Below the pieces are notes generated by a model that did not search any database, was not told where the DNA came from, and worked only from the letters and a program-made list of their open reading frames with translations. This document shows positions 52,701 to 63,601 of a DNA stretch of 64,000 nucleotides, piece by piece. Made by a program: the position numbers and the translations under genes. Position 1 is the stretch's first letter. Each line of letters opens with the position of its first letter. Source of the stretch: Poteriospumella lacustris. Its lineage: Eukaryota; Sar; Chrysophyceae; Chromulinales; Dinobryaceae. The stretch covers positions 1-64,000 of the forward strand of contig SMOI01000021.1 in NCBI GenBank assembly GCA_008000375.1. Reading direction: 5' to 3'.

Positions 52701-55700
52701 ACGTACCAGGCGAAGAGCAGCAGCTTGTACGCCGCCTCCGCCTGCGCCGACACGAAGCACAGCCACTGCGCCTCCGCATCGCCGCCGTCGCCGCCTGTGG
52801 CGAGCTGCTGCGCGGCGACGTGCTCGACGACGCTGAGGAAGGCGGCCGCGACGTCGCCGACGCCGTACGCGTAGACGTAGAGGAAGGGCGACAGCATCCG
52901 GTGCGCGAAGAGGAAGCGCGCGACGAAGTCGAGGTCCAGCGCGTGCGGGTCGAAGTGCGGCACGCAGCGCTCGACGGTGCGCAGCCGGTCGGCGGCCACG
53001 GCGCACTCGAGAAACTCGGCGACGACGCGCGGCGGCAGCGCGCGGATGCTGCCCGCCACGATCCACGGCTCGAGCGCCTCGAGCAGCGCGGCCTGCTGCG
53101 CCTCGGAGCGGAAGATCTCGAGCACCTCGCCGCAGAGCACGTCCAGCTGCCGCGTCGCGACGCAGTACTCGACGCAGACCGACGCCACGAGCTGAAAGTG
53201 GTCGCTGCCGCCACCGCCGCCACCGCCACCGCCGCCGCTGGAGCCGCCGAAGGAGGCGGCCGAGGCGCGGCGCTGCGCGGCGAAGGGGTCGGCGGCCGTG
53301 CGCTTGACGGCGAGCAGCGCGTAGTTGTGGATGAAGCGGCGGATGTGCTCGGCCTCCGTCTGCAGCAGCGGCGGCGACTTGGCGACGGCGTCGACGAGGC
53401 GCGCGAGGCCCTCGAGCCAGCGGCCCGAGGCGACGAGCGCGTTGACCTGGTCCAGCGCCGACTTGACCACGACGCGGTGCAGACTCGTCGCCTGCAGCAC
53501 GTACACCTGCTGGCTGTACGCGCGGCTCACCAGCGCCGCCGTCGCCGCGCCGGTGGCCACCGCCGCGTCGCAGAGGGCGCGCGGCAGCGGCACGCGCTCG
53601 AGGCAGACGAGGTTCAGGTCGAAGAGCAGCGCCTCGCGCGGCGTCAGCGCGATCAGCTGACTCGAGTTGATCCACTTCAGCTCCACCACGCCGAACGCAT
53701 CGCCCTCCTCCGCCGCCGGCGGAGGCGGCGGGCGGCGCTTTGCTCTTCGCGAGGCGGCCGAGCGCCTCGTCGTCGCTGAAGCGCACGAACGTCGACGCGA
53801 CGACGGCGAAGTCGAACGAGACGGGCGCCGCGCGCTCGCGTCGTCCGCCGCGTTGCTGCTGCCGCCGCCGCCGCCGGTCGCGCCGCTGCCGCGCCGACGG
53901 CGGCCGCGGTGGCGGAGACGCCGGACATGAAACCGCCGAAGAGCTGCAGCGACGACCGCCGCAGCGCCGTCGCCATCGACGCCGCCGCCGTCGCGGCGGG
54001 CGCGTCACTCGCAGCGCCGGCGGCTGGCGACGGCGGCGGCGGCGTCGCGGCGGCGGGCGGCGCGACGGGGCGGTACGCGCGCATGGCCAGTACCTCGATG
54101 AAGCGGCCGCGGCAGCGCGTCAGCACCGGAACGAAGCGCACCGGCGGCTTCGGCGCGTCGTCGCCCGGCGCCGTGGCCGCCGCCAGTTCGGGCGGCACGT
54201 CGGGCGGTGCAGCGCTGCCGCTGGCGGTGGCGGTGGCGGTGGCGTCGGGCGCGCGATGGGCAGCGGCAGCCACGCCCAGTCGAGCAGCTCCTTCGCAGCC
54301 GCCGGGCGGCGGGCGCCGCCGCGTCGGTCGCGGCGCCTGCGACGGTCGGAGCGGCGGCCGGGGCGGCGGCCTGGACGGCGGAGGCGGCGGAGTTGGTCTT
54401 CCACTTGTGCACGATGCGCACCTCCGGCTGCACCTGCACGACGCACGTTTGGTGCGCGAAGCCGAAGGCGAAGAACTGGAACGCCACCGGCTGCTGCTTC
54501 ACGTCGACGTAGTCGCGCTGCGCGACGCGCACGCGCGCGACGCTGCCGCGCTCGCCGTCGGCGTCGGCGGCCTCGGCGACGGGGCAGGGCTTGCAGATGC
54601 TCATGGAGACGACGGGGCCGGAGCGGTCGTCGAGGAGGCAGTCGGCGTCCACGTGCCACGTCGTCAGCAGCGAGCGCGCCAGGCGGAAGCGGTTGATCAC
54701 GTGGTTCGCCGACCACGTCACGAACTGGTAGCCGTCGCTCTCGCCGATGGGGCCGTTGATGCGCGTCTCGCGCAGCGAGATCGAGGGCAGGAAGCCGATG
54801 CCGACGATGTCGGCGCCGTGCGGGTCGCGCAGCTGGCGCACGATGGTGCCGCGGACCGTGTCCCAGAAGAAGATGTCGCCGCTGCGGTGCGCCGCGAGGA
54901 GGCCGCTGCCGTCCGACAGGACGTCCAGCGACGTCACCGCCATCGCCGGGCCCGTCACCTTCGACGCGGCCGGGCCCGCGCCCGTCGCGAGCGACGCGGC
55001 GGACGACAGCGTCGAGGCGGTGGTCGCCTGCAGCGCCTGCTGGAACGAGAGCACGCGGCGGATCTCCTGTTTGTGGTCGAAGAGGATGACGAAGCCCTTG
55101 ACGGTGCCCACGGCCACGAACTTGTTGCAGATGGCCATCGTGGTGGCCGTGCCGGGCCCGTGCATCTCGTAGCTACCGTTGCGCAGCAGCTGCTTCGTGA
55201 TCTCGCCCACCTCCTCGACGCTCGTCATGTTCGAGATGACGCCGGCCGAGTTCGCGCGGCGGATCTGCAGCGCCGACAGGCCGATCTTCTCGGGGACGTT
55301 GAGCGCGCGCTGCTCGCGGAGCTCGGCCTGCAGCAGCGCGACGCTGTCGCTGCTCAGCGACGAGTCGTCCGCGTCGCCCGCCGGCGTCGTCGACGCCAGC
55401 GCCGACAGCTGGTCGTGCGACGAGATGTTGCCCAAGCGGTCGCGCTGCAGCGCCTTCAGGTCGATGCTGGGCGCGGCGCTGCCACTGGCAGCGTCGACGT
55501 CGCGGAGGATGTCGCCGAGCGGGTCGCCGTCGCTGTCTCTGGGCACCGGACTGCCGCCCTGTCGAGCGTCTGCGTCTGTCTTCTTCGTCAGATTGGCGGA
55601 GGCATAGATAGAGGTGAGGTCCACGGCGCTGTTGCCGACGGAGGGCGACTGGCCGGCCGACAGGAGGCTCTTCGTCGTTTTGAGGATCGAAATGGTCGTC

Positions 55701-55834
55701 GCCGACAGCGGCTCGTCATCGTCGTCGTCGTCGCCTTTGAGCAGCGCCTCCAGATCCAGCTCCTCATTGCCTCCCAAGGAGATGTCCTCGTCGCTGTCCA
55801 CTGAGTTCAGCAGATCTTCAATCGAGGTGCTCAT
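49773..55834 (-). CDS. VPS8: VPS8, CORVET endosomal tethering complex subunit, with frame breaks
   Basis: The CORVET complex tethers early endosomes through Rab5. The ATG at 55834 opens an acidic N-terminus (MSTSIEDLLNSVDSDEDISL) and a beta-propeller region (ICNKFVAVGTVKGFVILFDH; SGDIFFWDTVRGTIVRQLRD; VTWSANHVINRFR), then an alpha-solenoid (WINSSQLIALTPREALLFDL; VKSALDQVNALVASGRWLEG; YSPFLYVYAYG-like blocks). This order and several motifs match VPS8. The 3' exons are 50343-50641, 49984-50277 and 49773-49859, with introns made of GACACA repeats. Within the large exon (50746-55834) the frame shifts near 54305, 54245, 53870, 53710, 52380, 51690 and 50945 without splice signals; most steps equal one missing base. 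No C-terminal RING is visible in the last exons. The length would be about 1920 residues. Confidence 0.78.
49860..49983. repeat. GAGACACA-type repeat filling a VPS8 intron
   Basis: Last VPS8 intron, 124 bases. It is almost entirely GAGACACAGA/CGGAGACACAGA units on the plus strand (TGTCTC on the coding strand), plus a short GGACGGACGGACGGACG run next to the donor. Confidence 0.9.
50278..50342. repeat. GACACA-type repeat filling a VPS8 intron
   Basis: 65-base intron built of GAGACACAG, GGGACACGG and GAGAGAGAGA-like words; donor GTGCGT and acceptor GTGCAG on the coding strand. Confidence 0.85.
50642..50745. repeat. GACACA-type repeat filling a VPS8 intron
   Basis: 104-base intron built of CGACACACA and GGCGGGACACA units; donor GTACGT and acceptor TCGCAG on the coding strand. 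Confidence 0.85.
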
Positions 55835-56258
55835 CGTGCGAAAGTCGGACGCCAACACGTCCACTGCGTCGTATCTCCCTCGAGCGAACGAACGATAGGT
55901 CCAGACTGATGGATTGCGACCAGAGGCGGTCGTCCGTGTTGATCTGTGCACGGAACACGCGGCGGTTCTCGTCGTAGGAGGCGAAGTCGACGCTGTTCTC
56001 GTTCTTCGCTGCGACCGCTGCGCCGCCGCCGCCGTCGCGAAGATCTGCCACCCAGACACCTCTGGGACTCTGGGTCACACCAGCGGACACGCGACACAGA
56101 ATCCCAAACTTTGATGCGAAGCCTAAACTTTGGGTCTCTCCTCTCGTCGATCGATCGTCGCTTGTCGCTCGTCGCTGCCGCCGCGGCCTGTGCGACGGAG
56201 GATGCCGCTCTATCTGTCATCACTGTGCTTGGTCACGCCTTATTTACAGGAGAAGGGC
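55835..56258. other. upstream region of VPS8 with an unassigned coding-like segment
   Basis: On the minus strand, roughly 55880-56075 reads as a GC3-rich frame (GVWVADLRDGGGG, AKNENSVDFASYDENRRVF, INTDDRLWSQSI) with no ATG of its own. An ATG-started frame at 56223 lies one base out of phase. It may be an exon of an unrecognised short gene or an untranslated part of VPS8. Confidence 0.3.
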
Positions 56259-59200
56259 TCAGAAGGCGCTGACGCGGTGCAGGAACTGCGCCCACTCGTG
56301 CGCCACGTCGCGGACGCTGTTTTTGAAGCGGCGGTCGTCGCGGAAGACGCGGTCCTCGTGGTGGATCGCGCTCGGGTCGCCGGGGTCCGGCGCGCTGTCG
56401 GTGGCCTCCTGCGGTGCAGCGGTGCCGGCGCCGTCGTCGCTGAAGAGGTGGTGCACGCCGTCGCAGAGGCGGTCGCGCAGCGCGACGATGGCGGCGTAGT
56501 CGGCGTCGCCGAAGCGACCGAAGCGCAGCACCTTCTCGACGTAGTCCGAGCGGTTGCGTGCGACCATCGCGTCGAGGTCTTCGTGCGTCAGCGTGGGGAT
56601 CTGCTTCAGCTGCGCGTCGGCGAAGCGCAGCACGTTCGTCTCGGCGGGCAGCGTCACCAGCGGCACGCACATCGCCAGCGCCTCCGCCGACGTCATCCCC
56701 GCGCCCATCGGCGCCGTGTTCAGAAAGACGCGCGACAGCGCCTCGAGGGCGAGGTACGCCTCGTGCGGGATGCGGTCGGGCAGGAAGGCGAAGCGCGCCT
56801 CCAGCGCCGCCAGCAGCGCCGCGTCGTCGCTGGCCGCCGCGCGCGCCGCGTCTTCGCCGCCGAGGCGTCGCAGCTGCGCGCGGTAGCGCCGCGCCAGCAG
56901 CGGCAGCTTGCAGCGGTAGGCGCGCTTGACGATGACGACGGCCAGCGGGTCGCGCGCCAGGACGGCGGCGAAGACGTCGTCCATCGCCGGCTGCAGCTTG
57001 CGCGCGAACTGCACCGCGTAGTAGAAGTGCGCGGCGGGCGGCACGCGCTCCACCGCGCGCACGACCGTCGCGTCCTCCGCCGCGTAGCGCACGTCGTAGC
57101 AGCCGAAGTCGCGGGCGGACTGGAAGAAGACGGCGTGCAGCTCGTGCAGGCGCAGCACGTCGCGCACGATCTCGTCGAGCTGCGCGCACGACAGCACGTG
57201 CGCCGCGAGGTAGTCGAGCGGCAGCTGCGTCACGGCCGCCGGCAGCACCGGCCGCAGCTGCGCCAGGCGCCGCAGCGCGTGGTACACGACGTCCGACCGC
57301 CGCTCCTCTTTGAACTTCCGCAGCCGCTCGTCCGTTGGCACCGCGCCCGCGGCGGCGGGGGCGTCGCTGGCCTGCGCCGCGCCCCCCACGGGCAGCAGGA
57401 GGCCGCGCATCGACCGGTAGCGCGCCTCGTCGCCGGCGGCGTCGGGCCGGTGGAAGGCCACCGGATCGAGCATCACGTGGCTCATCGAGCTGAAGACGAC
57501 GAGCTGCTCGCGGTACTGCAGCGCGCTCGCCTCCGCCTCGTAGCACTCGCGAGACAGGCCGCAGACGTCGCGCAGCAGAAGCGGCGCGTCGCCGTCGACG
57601 CTGCCGTCGCCGTCGCCGTCGCTGGCGTCGGCCGCGGCGGCCGCGGCGAGCGCCGTGTGCAGCAGCCGCGCGGCGGCGTCGTCGTCCGAGCCGCAGAGGT
57701 GCGCCTCGAAGGCGCAGGCGAGCGAGTCGACCCGCCGCAGCGCCGTGACGGCGCGCGTGTCGAGGCGGCTGAAGGCGCCCGCGGGCTGCGGCGGCAGGCG
57801 CCGCTGCGGCAGCATGTCGGCGGGCACGACGACGTAGTCGAGGCCCTCGGCGACGCCGGCCGTCAGCGGGTGGCCGATGCCCGTCCAGATCTGCACCGCG
57901 GCCAGTCTACGGCGCGTCAGACGTCGTCAGAGGAGGCGGCGGGGCGCGGGGCGGGGCGGGACGGGCAGCTTACCGCGCGTGGGCGAGGAGGAAGGCGAGT
58001 TTGTTGGTGGGCACGGCGAGGTACACGAGGACGTCGAGGTCCTCCGCCGCGACGAGCCGCGCCGTCTCCACGACGCTGTCCTCGCGGATGTTCACCGTGC
58101 GCACGGCGACGTCGCGCATCGCGTGCGCGAAGACGGTGGGCATCGCGTCGCGGTCGAAGAAGACGAGCGCCATCGTCGCGCGGAACTCGACGGCCAAGTG
58201 GCGGAAGACCGACTGCAGGCACAGCCCCGGCGACGTGTTCGCGAACGACTCTGAGACGCAGGCCGCCGCGGCGGAGGCAGTGAGACGGCGGTCGCAGTGT
58301 CGATCGAAGCAGAGCGGCGGCGCTCACCTGAGAAGACGCCGATGCGCAGGCGCTTCGACGACGCGGGCGCCTCGCCGCTGCCGCTGCCGCTGCCGCTGAC
58401 AGCGCCGACGTCGTCGTCGTGCTCTGGACGGGCTTCCTGCTCGCGCAGGCGCCGCTGCTCTTCGTCTTGGCGCAGGCGCTGCAGGCGCTGCCGCAGCGCG
58501 GTGCGCGGGTTGAGCGGCGGCGCGGGGAGGTACGCGAAGGGCAGGTGCAGCGCGTCCTGCTCGTCGAAGGCGGCGTCCACGAAGACGGAGCCGGTCGGGA
58601 GGTCGTTCACGGCCGCCAGCTGCGTAAAGTTGTGCAGCGTGAGCAGCTGCGGCAGGTGCTGCGCGACGGCCAGCGACAGCAGCTCGAGGATGCGGCCCGG
58701 CGCGTAGCCCAGCGTCTGCAGGTTGCCGGGCACGTCGCGGAGCAGCGAGAAGATGCGGTCGTACGCGTCGTCGACGTCGAAGTACGTCGGGCGGAGCTGC
58801 ACGGGCGACTGCGGCGACAGCAGGCGGTAGAAGGACCGCAGCACGTGGAGGTAGACGAACTGCGCGTGGACGGCCGACGAGGCGAAGACGGGCGTGGCCA
58901 TCGCCGCGTGCATTCCGCAGCCCGCGTGGCCCGAATGGCGAAAGCAGTACTCGTACACGGATCGCGCTGCTGAGTAGTAGCCGCGGACCTCCAGGCGCAA
59001 GCCGAAGTTGAGGCCCGACGCGTAGTTCGGCGGGTAGACGACCAGGGCCAGCTGGTCCAGCAGGTCGCCCTCAGGCTCGTTCGACAGCTGTGCAGCACAA
59101 CTGTTCGCCATCTTCGATATCTGCAATGCGTCTCCATCCTCAAACGGCAACGGTTCGGGCAGTGGGAGCGCGGTAATCGGGGTGCCTCGGGCCGCGATGA

Positions 59201-59423
59201 AAGTGCGAACGATGACGTCGATGCCGCCCGACTCGACTTTGGTGGCGAGGCAGTCGACGATGGTCGTCGTCGCAAAGTGCTCGAAGTCCACTGCCTCTGG
59301 CTTTTCATCGTGGTAGTGGCGGCCCAGCCGCATGACGTTGGGGACGGCGGTGAACTCCTCCACCACCTCTGAGCAGCAGAGCCGCATCAGAACCACGACC
59401 CAGAACAAGATCATTGGGGGCAT
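56259..59423 (-). CDS. GT41-family (OGT/SPINDLY-like) glycosyltransferase with signal peptide
   Basis: Three exons (58328-59423, 57974-58250, 56259-57906) with 77- and 67-base GT-AG introns give 1006 residues. The GT41 catalytic core starts after splicing at KRLRIGVFSESFANTSPG and continues with DLDVLVYLAVPTN, VQIWTGIGHPLTAGVAEGLD and, near residues 850-870, FLNTAPMGAGMTSAEALAMC followed by VPLVTLPAE. These match OGT-type motifs (LDTxPxxGxTTSxEALxxGVP). The first 18 residues (MPPMILFWVVVLMRLCCS) are a signal peptide, unusual for this mainly nucleocytoplasmic family. Residues 100-330 are helical; no clear TPR consensus was seen. The nucleotide sugar (UDP-GlcNAc or GDP-Fuc) cannot be decided. 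The gene is intact. Confidence 0.87.
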
Positions 59424-59800
59424 TGCATTCTACTGCACAGCGTGACAAGGGTTGACGGTCTTGAGAGTCGCTGCCGCCCCAATTAACTTCTAAAAACCAT
59501 CACACTCCGCCGCCGGTGGAGGCGATCGGCGATCGCTGCGACGGGCGGCAGGCGTCGTCGTCGTCGCGGAGGCCGCACGATGACGACGACGACCGTTATC
59601 GTCACCGGCGGCGCAGCGGGCGACTCGACCGTCGACCGTCGAGGCGATTGAAAAGCATCGCCGAGCAGGAGCTGTCCACAATGGATCACGAAGGCACTGC
59701 AGCCAGTGTGCGCGTCGACGACAAAGAGACCACAAAGAGCCCCTCGACGCTGGTGTGAAAATGTTTTTGCGATAGTCCGAGAGACGCAGCGACGACGACA
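59424..59800. promoter_or_regulatory. divergent promoter region between the GT41 and coiled-coil genes
   Basis: 377 bases between two starts facing away from each other. It contains CGTCGTCGTCG and GACGACGACGAC runs near 59546-59592. No specific element recognised. Confidence 0.4.
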
Positions 59801-62800
59801 ATGGACGAGAAGACGGACATGGAGGCCCTGCGGGACACCTACCTGCGGATCAACAATTTGATCGACTTCGCCTCGCACGAAAATGACATGCGCCTGCGCG
59901 AGTACACGCACGAGCTGTACATGCACTCTGTGCGCAGGGTGGAGCCGGAGGTGAACAAGCGGAAGAACATGCCAACGAAGATCGTCGCGAGCCTGATCGA
60001 CAACGACGACGGCCTGTCCACGCAGAAGCTCATCGAGGAGCTGGAGGATATGGCCTCGAAAGAGTACGAGCCCATCCACGTGGAGGTGAAGGGCCTGAAC
60101 GACGAGGAGATGCAGCGCAACCACATGGTCTTCATGTCGCTGGTAGACCGCGCGAAGCGAGACGGCCACCGGCGCATCGAGCGGCTCAAGGAGAGCTTCG
60201 AGCAGGTCACTGCGCACCAGAAGCAGATCATGCGCCAGGCCATCGACGACTACAAGCAGCACCGCGGCTTCCACCGCCTCAAGAACCGCATCTTGGAGCT
60301 GCAGAACCAGCTGTCCAAGCAGCGCACGCTGCTGGCCGAGCGCAAGTACCAGTACGACATCCGCAAGGCGGAGTCGACGCAGTCGGCCGAGGAGCTGCGC
60401 ACGAAGTACGAGTTCGAGACGGAGGAGCTCATCCGCACGCTGCTGACGACCATCGACGCGAAGCAGCGCGAGCTCGAGGCGCTGCAGCAGCGCCACGAGG
60501 CCATCCGCAAGGACATCGACCGCATCTGCAAAGACCTCAGCGTCGTGCTGCACGACATCGAGAAGGAAGAGAAGGCGCGCCTCGGCAAGCGCCACGGCCG
60601 TCGCACGCACATCAACTCGAAGCCGAAGCCGGAGAACGTCGTCAGCGCGCCGAGCCTCGACGACAGCGACAGCGAGGCGACCAAGTCGCCCGCGAAGGCG
60701 AAGAAGGACGAGGAAGTGACCATCATCGACGTCTTCCCCTTCATCAAGGTGGGCGAGCTCAGCGACGAGATGATCCAACAGACGTACCAGCTCGTCGACG
60801 AGAGCGCGTCCATCCTGCGCGCCAAACAGGAAGAGAAGGAGACCGCCGAGCAGCGCCTCGCCGCGAAGAAGAACGAGCTCGCGACCATCCTCAAGTCCGA
60901 GGAGAGCAAGGCGCTCGAGCGGCTCAAGAAGATGGCCGTGGGCCTCGAGGCGAAGATCGACTCGGACGAGAAGCGCGCCGCGCTGCTCGAGTCGCTCATC
61001 AAGAACCTCGAGCACGACCAGAAGACGGGCGCCAACGCCGGCAAAACCGGCAACAAGGGCGTCCTCGCGCCCGGCGCCAGCAGCGGAAAGGACAACGGCG
61101 GCAAACCGACGGGCCCGGCGCATCGTCGCAGCCGCAACGTCGCGTACGGCGGCGGCGGCGCGGGCGGCGCGGGCGGCAAAGACGTGAGCGGCGACCGGCA
61201 GCGCTTCGACGACGAGCACGTCGACAGCGACGACGAGGGCGCCGCGCGCCGCAACGCCGCCGACGACGCCGACGACGACGCCGACGAGGTCGACACGGGC
61301 GGCGCCCCGGCGGACATCGAGCGGCGCCGTCTGCGCTCGCTCGAGCGGCAGGCGAAGAAGCGTTTGAGCGAGCGCAAGAAGCCGGCGCCGGGCGCGGCCG
61401 AGTCGGTGGGCTCGGAGGGGTCCAGCGGCCTGTCCTTCGGCACGAACGACTCGAACAAGTTCCAGGCGCTGCAGGCGAAGTTTCTGCAGACCGCCGCGCC
61501 GCCCGCGCCGCACCGCGCCGACTCGCCGCCGAAGGAAATCTCCTTCGCGTCGCCTGCCGAGCGGCCCGGCAGCACCAGCGCCGCGGCCAACGCCGCGACG
61601 AAGGCGACGACACCGCAGACCGGCGCGCGTCCGGGCAGCAAACCCGCGACGGCGGGCAGCGACGCGGCGGGCGAAGACTCGCGGCCGGGCACCGTCGCGC
61701 AGCGGTTCATCGCGCCGAGCCAGCTGACGAAGATCGTCCAGACGATGGAGGCCTTCGAGCAGTTCCTGCGGCCGCCCGCCTGGGCCCTCGGCGCCTCCAA
61801 CGTCCTCATCCCGTACTCGCAGCGGCCCTTGCTGCCCGTCGCGTCGGCGCCGAAGCCGGCGCAGTCGCCGAGCGATGCCGACGCCGCCGCCAGCCGCGTG
61901 CCCTTCGCGTCGACGTCGCGCGGCGGCGGCAGCCAGGGCGCCAGGACCTCGACGGCGGGCGGCCCCGCCCCGCCCTCGGCGCCCCGCTCGGCCAAGACGC
62001 CCAGCAGCGGCGGCGGCCCCGGCCGCCTGATGATCGAGGCGCACGGCATCGACGGCCTCGGCGCGCAGTCGCTGGAGCAGCCGCGCACGCTGACGCAGCG
62101 CCTGGAGGACCAGCTGCTGGCCGCCAGCCGCGACGACCGCCACCGGCTGCTGTCGCGCGAGGAGAAGGCGACGCTGGAGGAGGAGAAGGCGAAGCAGGAC
62201 TACTTCCTGCAGTCCTTCGGCTTCCACCTCGCGCTGGACCAGCTGCAGATGCTCATGGAGCTGCTGACCAACTGGGGCGGCACGGCGCCCGAGCAGACGA
62301 CGCTCGACAACCTCAAAGAGGTGCTCTCGCCCGCGCGGGGCACGACGAACATCCTCACGGCGGCTATGAAGGTGCGCACGGAGGAGGAGGAGCTCGAGGA
62401 CCTCGAGCGCCTGCGCCACCAGACGCAGGAGGTGCTCCTGTCGCTGAAGCTCGCCTACCGCCAGAACAAGGGGCTGCACCACGTGCTCAAGGACACGACG
62501 AAGCTCGTGCAGAACGAGACGCGGCGCTGCGACGACGTGAAGCGGCAGCTCTTCGCGGAGATCGAGGGGCTGCGCTGGGAGCAGCACCTGCAGCCGGGCC
62601 AGTACCAGCAGGAGACGCGCGCGCTGAAGGAGAAGATCGCCGAGCTGAAGGGCGAGCTGCGCATGTGGGAGACGAAGATCCGCCAGCAGAGCAAGTCGAA
62701 CAGCCGCATGTCGCAGGCGCTGACCGACGAGACCACCGCGCGCAAGATCAGCGAGGGCATCGCCGACAAGCTGCGGCAGCAGCAGCGCCAGCACCAGGAC

Positions 62801-63601
62801 GGGCCGCTGTCGTCGCTGTCGTCGATCACCGGGCGCCAAATCGTCCAGAGCGGCCGGCCGCACGCGACGATGTCCTCGGCCGTCGCGTCGGTGCTGAACA
62901 AACACGGTCTGCTGGCCGCCGCCCCCAGCGCGACGGGCGCGGCGCCGCTGCAGTCGCAGCACAAGTCGCAGTCGTCGATTGCGACGGGCATCAGTGCCGC
63001 GAGCAGCAGCATCCTCGAGGAGCTGTCCGACATCGACGAGGGCTTCGATGCGCACTGGTCGTCGTTCAGCCAGCGCTCGGGCGACGCGCCGACGAAGAAA
63101 ACGTCGATCTCCGCGCCGAAGCGCGCGCGGGTCACGACGAGCTCCATCGCCTCCGTCGTCGAGGAGGACGCGTCGCCGGCCAGCTCGTCCATCGCGGAGG
63201 GCTCGACGGCCTCGAGAGTCAAGCGAACGAAGCGGCGGCGCGGCAAAAAGGCGGCGCCGGCGAAGGACAAAGGCGACAGCGACGCCGACAACGACGACGC
63301 GGCTCCTCTTCGCGGCAGCGTCGCGTTGGAGGCCGATGACGATGTCGACGACGGGCCGCCTCGCGTCTCGATGCACGAGATCATGACGAAGCCGTCGAAG
63401 CAGCACCAGACGCAGCATCGCAAGGCGAAGCTCACCGCCGACGACGCCGAGCGCACGTCGCGTGACGTGGCACCAACGCGCAACAGCTTCGCCCCCGCGG
63501 ACGGCGACCAGACGGAGAAGCTGCAGCTCTACCACGACGCGACCGACATCTACGCCCAGGCGATGCGCGACCTGTCCGAGTCGCAGAAGAAGTCCCGCTG
63601 A
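59801..63601 (+). CDS. 1266-residue coiled-coil protein of unknown function
   Basis: Single intact exon from the ATG at 59801 (GACAATGG context). Residues 1-270 are highly charged helices with coiled-coil character (LKESFEQVTAHQKQIMRQAI; RLKNRILELQNQLSKQRTLL). A second coiled coil lies at about 325-410 (EEKETAEQRLAAKKNELATI). A disordered Gly/Ser/Ala-rich region follows (about 410-760), then a third coiled coil at about 765-990 (LEDLERLRHQTQEVLLSLKL; YQQETRALKEKIAELKGELR). The tail is Ser- and Lys-rich. Such architecture is common in centrosomal, basal-body and ciliary proteins, but no family signature was recognised, so this is only a suggestion. Confidence 0.78.
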   Translation: MDEKTDMEALRDTYLRINNLIDFASHENDMRLREYTHELYMHSVRRVEPEVNKRKNMPTKIVASLIDNDDGLSTQKLIEELEDMASKEYEPIHVEVKGLNDEEMQRNHMVFMSLVDRAKRDGHRRIERLKESFEQVTAHQKQIMRQAIDDYKQHRGFHRLKNRILELQNQLSKQRTLLAERKYQYDIRKAESTQSAEELRTKYEFETEELIRTLLTTIDAKQRELEALQQRHEAIRKDIDRICKDLSVVLHDIEKEEKARLGKRHGRRTHINSKPKPENVVSAPSLDDSDSEATKSPAKAKKDEEVTIIDVFPFIKVGELSDEMIQQTYQLVDESASILRAKQEEKETAEQRLAAKKNELATILKSEESKALERLKKMAVGLEAKIDSDEKRAALLESLIKNLEHDQKTGANAGKTGNKGVLAPGASSGKDNGGKPTGPAHRRSRNVAYGGGGAGGAGGKDVSGDRQRFDDEHVDSDDEGAARRNAADDADDDADEVDTGGAPADIERRRLRSLERQAKKRLSERKKPAPGAAESVGSEGSSGLSFGTNDSNKFQALQAKFLQTAAPPAPHRADSPPKEISFASPAERPGSTSAAANAATKATTPQTGARPGSKPATAGSDAAGEDSRPGTVAQRFIAPSQLTKIVQTMEAFEQFLRPPAWALGASNVLIPYSQRPLLPVASAPKPAQSPSDADAAASRVPFASTSRGGGSQGARTSTAGGPAPPSAPRSAKTPSSGGGPGRLMIEAHGIDGLGAQSLEQPRTLTQRLEDQLLAASRDDRHRLLSREEKATLEEEKAKQDYFLQSFGFHLALDQLQMLMELLTNWGGTAPEQTTLDNLKEVLSPARGTTNILTAAMKVRTEEEELEDLERLRHQTQEVLLSLKLAYRQNKGLHHVLKDTTKLVQNETRRCDDVKRQLFAEIEGLRWEQHLQPGQYQQETRALKEKIAELKGELRMWETKIRQQSKSNSRMSQALTDETTARKISEGIADKLRQQQRQHQDGPLSSLSSITGRQIVQSGRPHATMSSAVASVLNKHGLLAAAPSATGAAPLQSQHKSQSSIATGISAASSSILEELSDIDEGFDAHWSSFSQRSGDAPTKKTSISAPKRARVTTSSIASVVEEDASPASSSIAEGSTASRVKRTKRRRGKKAAPAKDKGDSDADNDDAAPLRGSVALEADDDVDDGPPRVSMHEIMTKPSKQHQTQHRKAKLTADDAERTSRDVAPTRNSFAPADGDQTEKLQLYHDATDIYAQAMRDLSESQKKSR

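Noticed and set aside
56130-58283. 717-codon plus-strand frame opposite the GT41 gene
   Set aside because: Antisense shadow of the glycosyltransferase, with Val/Arg/Gln-biased composition.
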